From: CAVVNP01 sp963800235
Lineage (GTDB): Bacteria > Actinomycetota > Acidimicrobiia > Acidimicrobiales > Iamiaceae
Reading direction: 5' to 3'
Length of the DNA stretch: 64,000 bases
Assembly (NCBI GenBank): GCA_963800235.1
Contig: CAWDAD010000001.1
Location: 1,979,189-2,043,188, forward strand
Below the pieces are notes generated by a model, which was not told where the DNA came from, ran no database searches, and saw nothing but the letters and a program-made list of their open reading frames with translations. Positions within the stretch are counted from its first letter, which is position 1, and each line of letters starts with the position of its first letter. The translations under genes were made by a program, and so were the position numbers. Positions 61,220-64,000 of the stretch are shown here, piece after piece.

Positions 61220-63361
61220 ATGGCCAAGGCAGCTCATACCCCTTCGCAGCCTATGAACACACAGCCCAGCGAGTACGCCATCACCTTCACGGATTGCAAC
61301 AGCATCACCGAAGCACAGATCACTCTCCGGCGCGGGTCGCTCAACATCAAGTACGGACCTAACGGCATCGGGAAGAGCACCATCGCTCGTGCGCTCGTCC
61401 TCAACGCCCAGGGCGCGGATGCCCTCCAAGAGCTACTCCCCTTCAAGTATCGCCAGAGCAACAGCGGGAAGGCGCCGGAGGTGGTCGGGGCCGACGAGAT
61501 CAAGAACGTGCTTGTGTTCGATGAACACTATGTATCACATTTCGTCTTTCAACCCGACGAGGTGGTCAAGAACAGTTTCGAGATCTTCATCAAGACGCCC
61601 GAGTACGAAAAAGGAATCGAGGAGCTTGAGGCCATTTTCGAAGGGCCTCAAGAAGGTGTTCCTGGAGAACGAGGCACTCGATGAGGTGATCGCTAGCTTC
61701 ACCGAGCTACGCAACGCCTTCACCATCACCAAGTCCGGCGGGATCGCGAAGACCAGCAAGGGGTTCAAGGCGCTTGGCATGGGCGGGAAGCTCGCCACGA
61801 TCCCGAAGCCGCTCCTGGGTTTCGAGAAGTTCCTCCATAGCGACGACCCAGCGGGATGGCTGTCGTGGCAAGCGAAGGGTAAGGGCTACCTTAGACTATC
61901 GGACAACTGCCCCTTCTGCTCGGTTCCCAAGGTGACAAAAAGACCGCCATCCAGGTATCTGAGGAGTACGAATCCGCTGCGGTCAAGAACATGGCTTCGC
62001 TGCGTCTCGCCATCGACAATCTGGCGCGGTTCTTCGTGCCTGAGCGCCTTGAACAGCTGCGGAAAATCACGACGAGTCTAGAGGACCTTTCTCCGGAGCA
62101 GGACCAGTTCCTGGCGACCTTGCGAGGCCAGGTCGAGACGCTTCTGGACAAGTTCACCGCGCTCAAGGAACTCTCGTTCGTATCCTCCGCGACGCGTCCG
62201 ACGTGGATAAGGCGCTGCGGAGCCTGAAGATCGAACTGGAGCTTCTCGACGCTCTCAATTCTGAGGACACACAGCATGTCGTGAGCGGGATGAACGAGGA
62301 GCTTGATCATGTCGCACAACAGATCAATGAGATCAAGAGGCGTGTGGGCATCCAGAAGGCGCAGGTGGCGAAGTCGATCGAGCAGAACCAGGACGAGATC
62401 AACGATTACCTCCGGTCCGCTGGCTACAGGTACGCGGTTCGAATCGAGTCCAGCGGCGACTCGTACCGGATGATCGTCGAGCACCAGGATGCTCCGGGCC
62501 ACCTGGAAGCTGCCGGGAGCCATTTCAGCTTCGGCGAGCGCAACGCCTTCGCACTCGTTCTGTTCATGCATCAAGTCCGCCGAGACGCGCCCGACCTCGT
62601 CGTCCTCGATGATCCCGTGTCGAGCTTCGATAAGACGAAGAAGTTCGCCATCCTCCACAAACTCTTTCACGGCAAGCAGAGCCTCCGAGGATTCACCACG
62701 CTGCTCCTGACGCACGATATCGAGCCCGCTATCGACATCGTGCGAACGGCGACATCGGGGCAGTTTCAAGCAGCAGACCCAGCCGTTCACTTCCTCCAGA
62801 GCCGGGATGGGCTGGTGGAGGAGAAGCCCGTCAAGCCCGCAGACATCATGACGTTCTCCCAGGTATGCGACGAGAACATAGCTTCATCAACAGACACGGT
62901 GATCAAGTGCATCTACCTCCGCCGCCGCTACGAGGTTCACGGCGAGCACGGGGCGGAGTACGACGTTCTGTCAAGCCTCCTCCACGTTCGGGATGAGCCC
63001 AGCTCGAAGGGTGCGAAAGGGGAATTGATTCCGCTTGACGAGAAGGATCGCGAGCAAGCGATCGTCGAAATCCAGAGGGTCATCCCCGACTTTGACTACG
63101 AAGCACTCCTCGCTCAGCTCAAAGACCGGGAGGCCCTGAAGGCCAAGTTCGAGGGCACGAAGCGTGGGCTACGAGAAGGTCCAGATCTTCCGTATCGCAT
63201 CGGCGCTTGACCCTGATGCTCCAGGAGGCGATGCCGCCTTCAAGAAGTTCGTCAATGAGTCCTATCACATCGAAAACGAGTACGTGATGCAGCTGAACCC
63301 GCGCGAGTTCGATGCCGTCCCTGAGCATGTTGTTCAGGCATGCGCCGACCTCCTCGTGTAG
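61220..63361 (+). pseudogene. PrrC/RloC-like AAA ATPase, split by four frameshifts
   Basis: Read through the shifts, this is one protein of about 700 residues. N-terminal Walker A: KYGPNGIGKSTIARALV. NCPFCSVP near the middle is a CxxC in the position of the hook or zinc motif of RloC/AAA_13-type ATPases, followed by coiled coil. C-terminal signature FSFGERNAFALVLFMHQV and Walker B PDLVVLDDPVSSFDKTKKFA, with TLLLTHDIEP after it. Shifts occur near 61645, 61925, 62178 and 63165; no in-frame stop occurs within any correct segment. Known: related ATPases carry anticodon nucleases or other defence effectors. The C-terminal 180 residues have no effector motif that I recognise. The gene is more AT-rich than its neighbours, consistent with transfer. 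Confidence 0.72.
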
Positions 63362-63379
63362 CGCTGCCATTTGGAAACC

Positions 63380-64000
63380 TCGGCCAGTTCCAGTGATCAG
63401 TGCACGGTGAGGGCATGGTAGAGCTCGGCGGGGCTGTGGTAGGCGAGGTTGCGTCGGCGTTGGCCGTTGATGATGGCGGCGACCCGGTCGACGTGGGTCT
63501 GGTCGAGGTTGTCGAGGCGCATGCCGCGGGGGAACCAAAGCGCCAGGTGCGGTTCTGGTTCTCGATCTGGCCGCGTTGCCAGGGCGAGTGCGGGTCGCAG
63601 AACCAGACGTCGATGCCGTAGGTCGCCGCGATCGTCTCCCAGCTCGGCCCATTCGGATCCTTGGTCGAAGGTGACCGAGCGCAGCAGCCCGGGTCGGGAT
63701 GAGCTCGAGGCCCTCGACGAGCCCGGCCAGGGTCGCTGGGGCGTCATATCCCTCGGGCATGGTGATGCCCATCGCATAGCGGGTCACGCGCTCGGTGAAG
63801 GTCAACAGCGACGAGGCGTTCCGGGCGCCGATGATCTGGTCGATCTCCCAGTGTCCGACTTCGGTGCGTTCGTCGATCGTCTTGGGGCGCTTGGCGATGT
63901 TGGGCAGGCCCGCACGTCCACTGCGATGTCGCTGGCTGCGGCGCCGGCGCCGGGACACCGACAGCGTCGAGTGCCAACCGGGGGATCGAGCGGAACTATT
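63380..64000 (-). mobile_element. IS30-family transposase, frameshifted, cut by right edge
   Basis: In minus-strand order the fragments read NIAKRPKTIDERTEVGHWEI then DQIIGARNASSLLTFTERVT (first catalytic Asp), a shift near 63700, SVTFDQGSEWAE (second Asp), a shift near 63645, YGIDVWFCDPHSPWQRGQ and IENQNRTWR (catalytic Glu), a shift near 63545, then FPRGMRLDNLDQTHVDRVAA and NLAYHSPAELYHALTVH to TGA at 63397. These are the DDE motifs of IS30. At least three indels prevent translation of an intact enzyme. The 5' part and left inverted repeat are beyond the window. Confidence 0.85.

Overview
The window is 64 kb of very GC-rich DNA with dense genes, many GTG starts and frequent 4-base GTGA or ATGA gene overlaps. 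Mycothiol synthesis (mshA), two F420-dependent oxidoreductase families, two wax-ester/diacylglycerol acyltransferases, a proC gene followed by a mycobacterial-type HTH gene, and an RsiG-type anti-sigma factor all point to an actinobacterium. A deep-branching class such as Acidimicrobiia is my inference and is not proven here.

Layout. 1-4.2 kb: an acyl-CoA synthetase cut by the left edge, a secreted lipase, and an ABC exporter pair. 4.2-11.9 kb: a leftward run of eleven genes: moaD-like, a CdsA-like membrane protein, rsiG, an XRE regulator, mshA, a YbjN protein, a lipoprotein, proC, an HTH protein, a SAM-cleaving enzyme and a 28-residue membrane microprotein. 12-14.7 kb: a histidine phosphatase, a YgjP-type metalloprotease and an AarF/UbiB kinase. 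14.8-18.4 kb: an MFS transporter and the queuosine precursor genes queC-queE-queD with divergent queF. 18.4-24.8 kb: nucleotide-sugar and surface-glycan genes (aminotransferase, epimerase, GT2, polysaccharide deacetylase, GtrA). 25-30 kb: an amidohydrolase, a Drr-type ABC exporter and a DUF72 protein. 30-36 kb: two polytopic glycosyltransferases, a WS/DGAT and a YbdK-like ligase. 36-40 kb: two paralogous PilZ genes on either side of a GH15 trehalase-like gene. 40-50 kb: 6-phosphogluconate dehydrogenase, UspA, F420 enzymes, an esterase, a stand-alone LigD polymerase domain, YihY and a phospholipase C-like enzyme. 50-60.2 kb: accessory metabolism (alcohol dehydrogenase, hemerythrin, amino acid permease, second WS/DGAT, hydroxyacid dehydrogenase). 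60.5-64 kb: tRNA-Lys followed by a more AT-rich island with an orphan antitoxin, IS30-like remnants, a broken PrrC/RloC-like ATPase gene and a broken IS30 transposase.

The most interesting theme is c-di-GMP. The RsiG-like protein (10 kb) carries one perfect and one near-perfect E(X)3S(X)2R(X)3Q(X)3D motif, the known c-di-GMP-binding signature of the anti-sigma factor of WhiG. Both PilZ genes (36 and 40 kb) carry c-di-GMP-binding residues and share an undescribed C-terminal domain. Each is preceded, at almost the same distance from its start codon, by a TCA(A/C)-N15-GCCGA(C/T)GG element resembling FliA/WhiG-type promoters. A possible reading is that c-di-GMP controls WhiG through RsiG, and WhiG drives c-di-GMP receptors. 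The sigma factor itself is not in the window.

Single-base frameshifts interrupt otherwise intact genes (the XRE regulator and the AarF kinase), and several interrupt the island ATPase and transposase. These are either real decay or consensus-sequence errors, and only the raw reads can tell.
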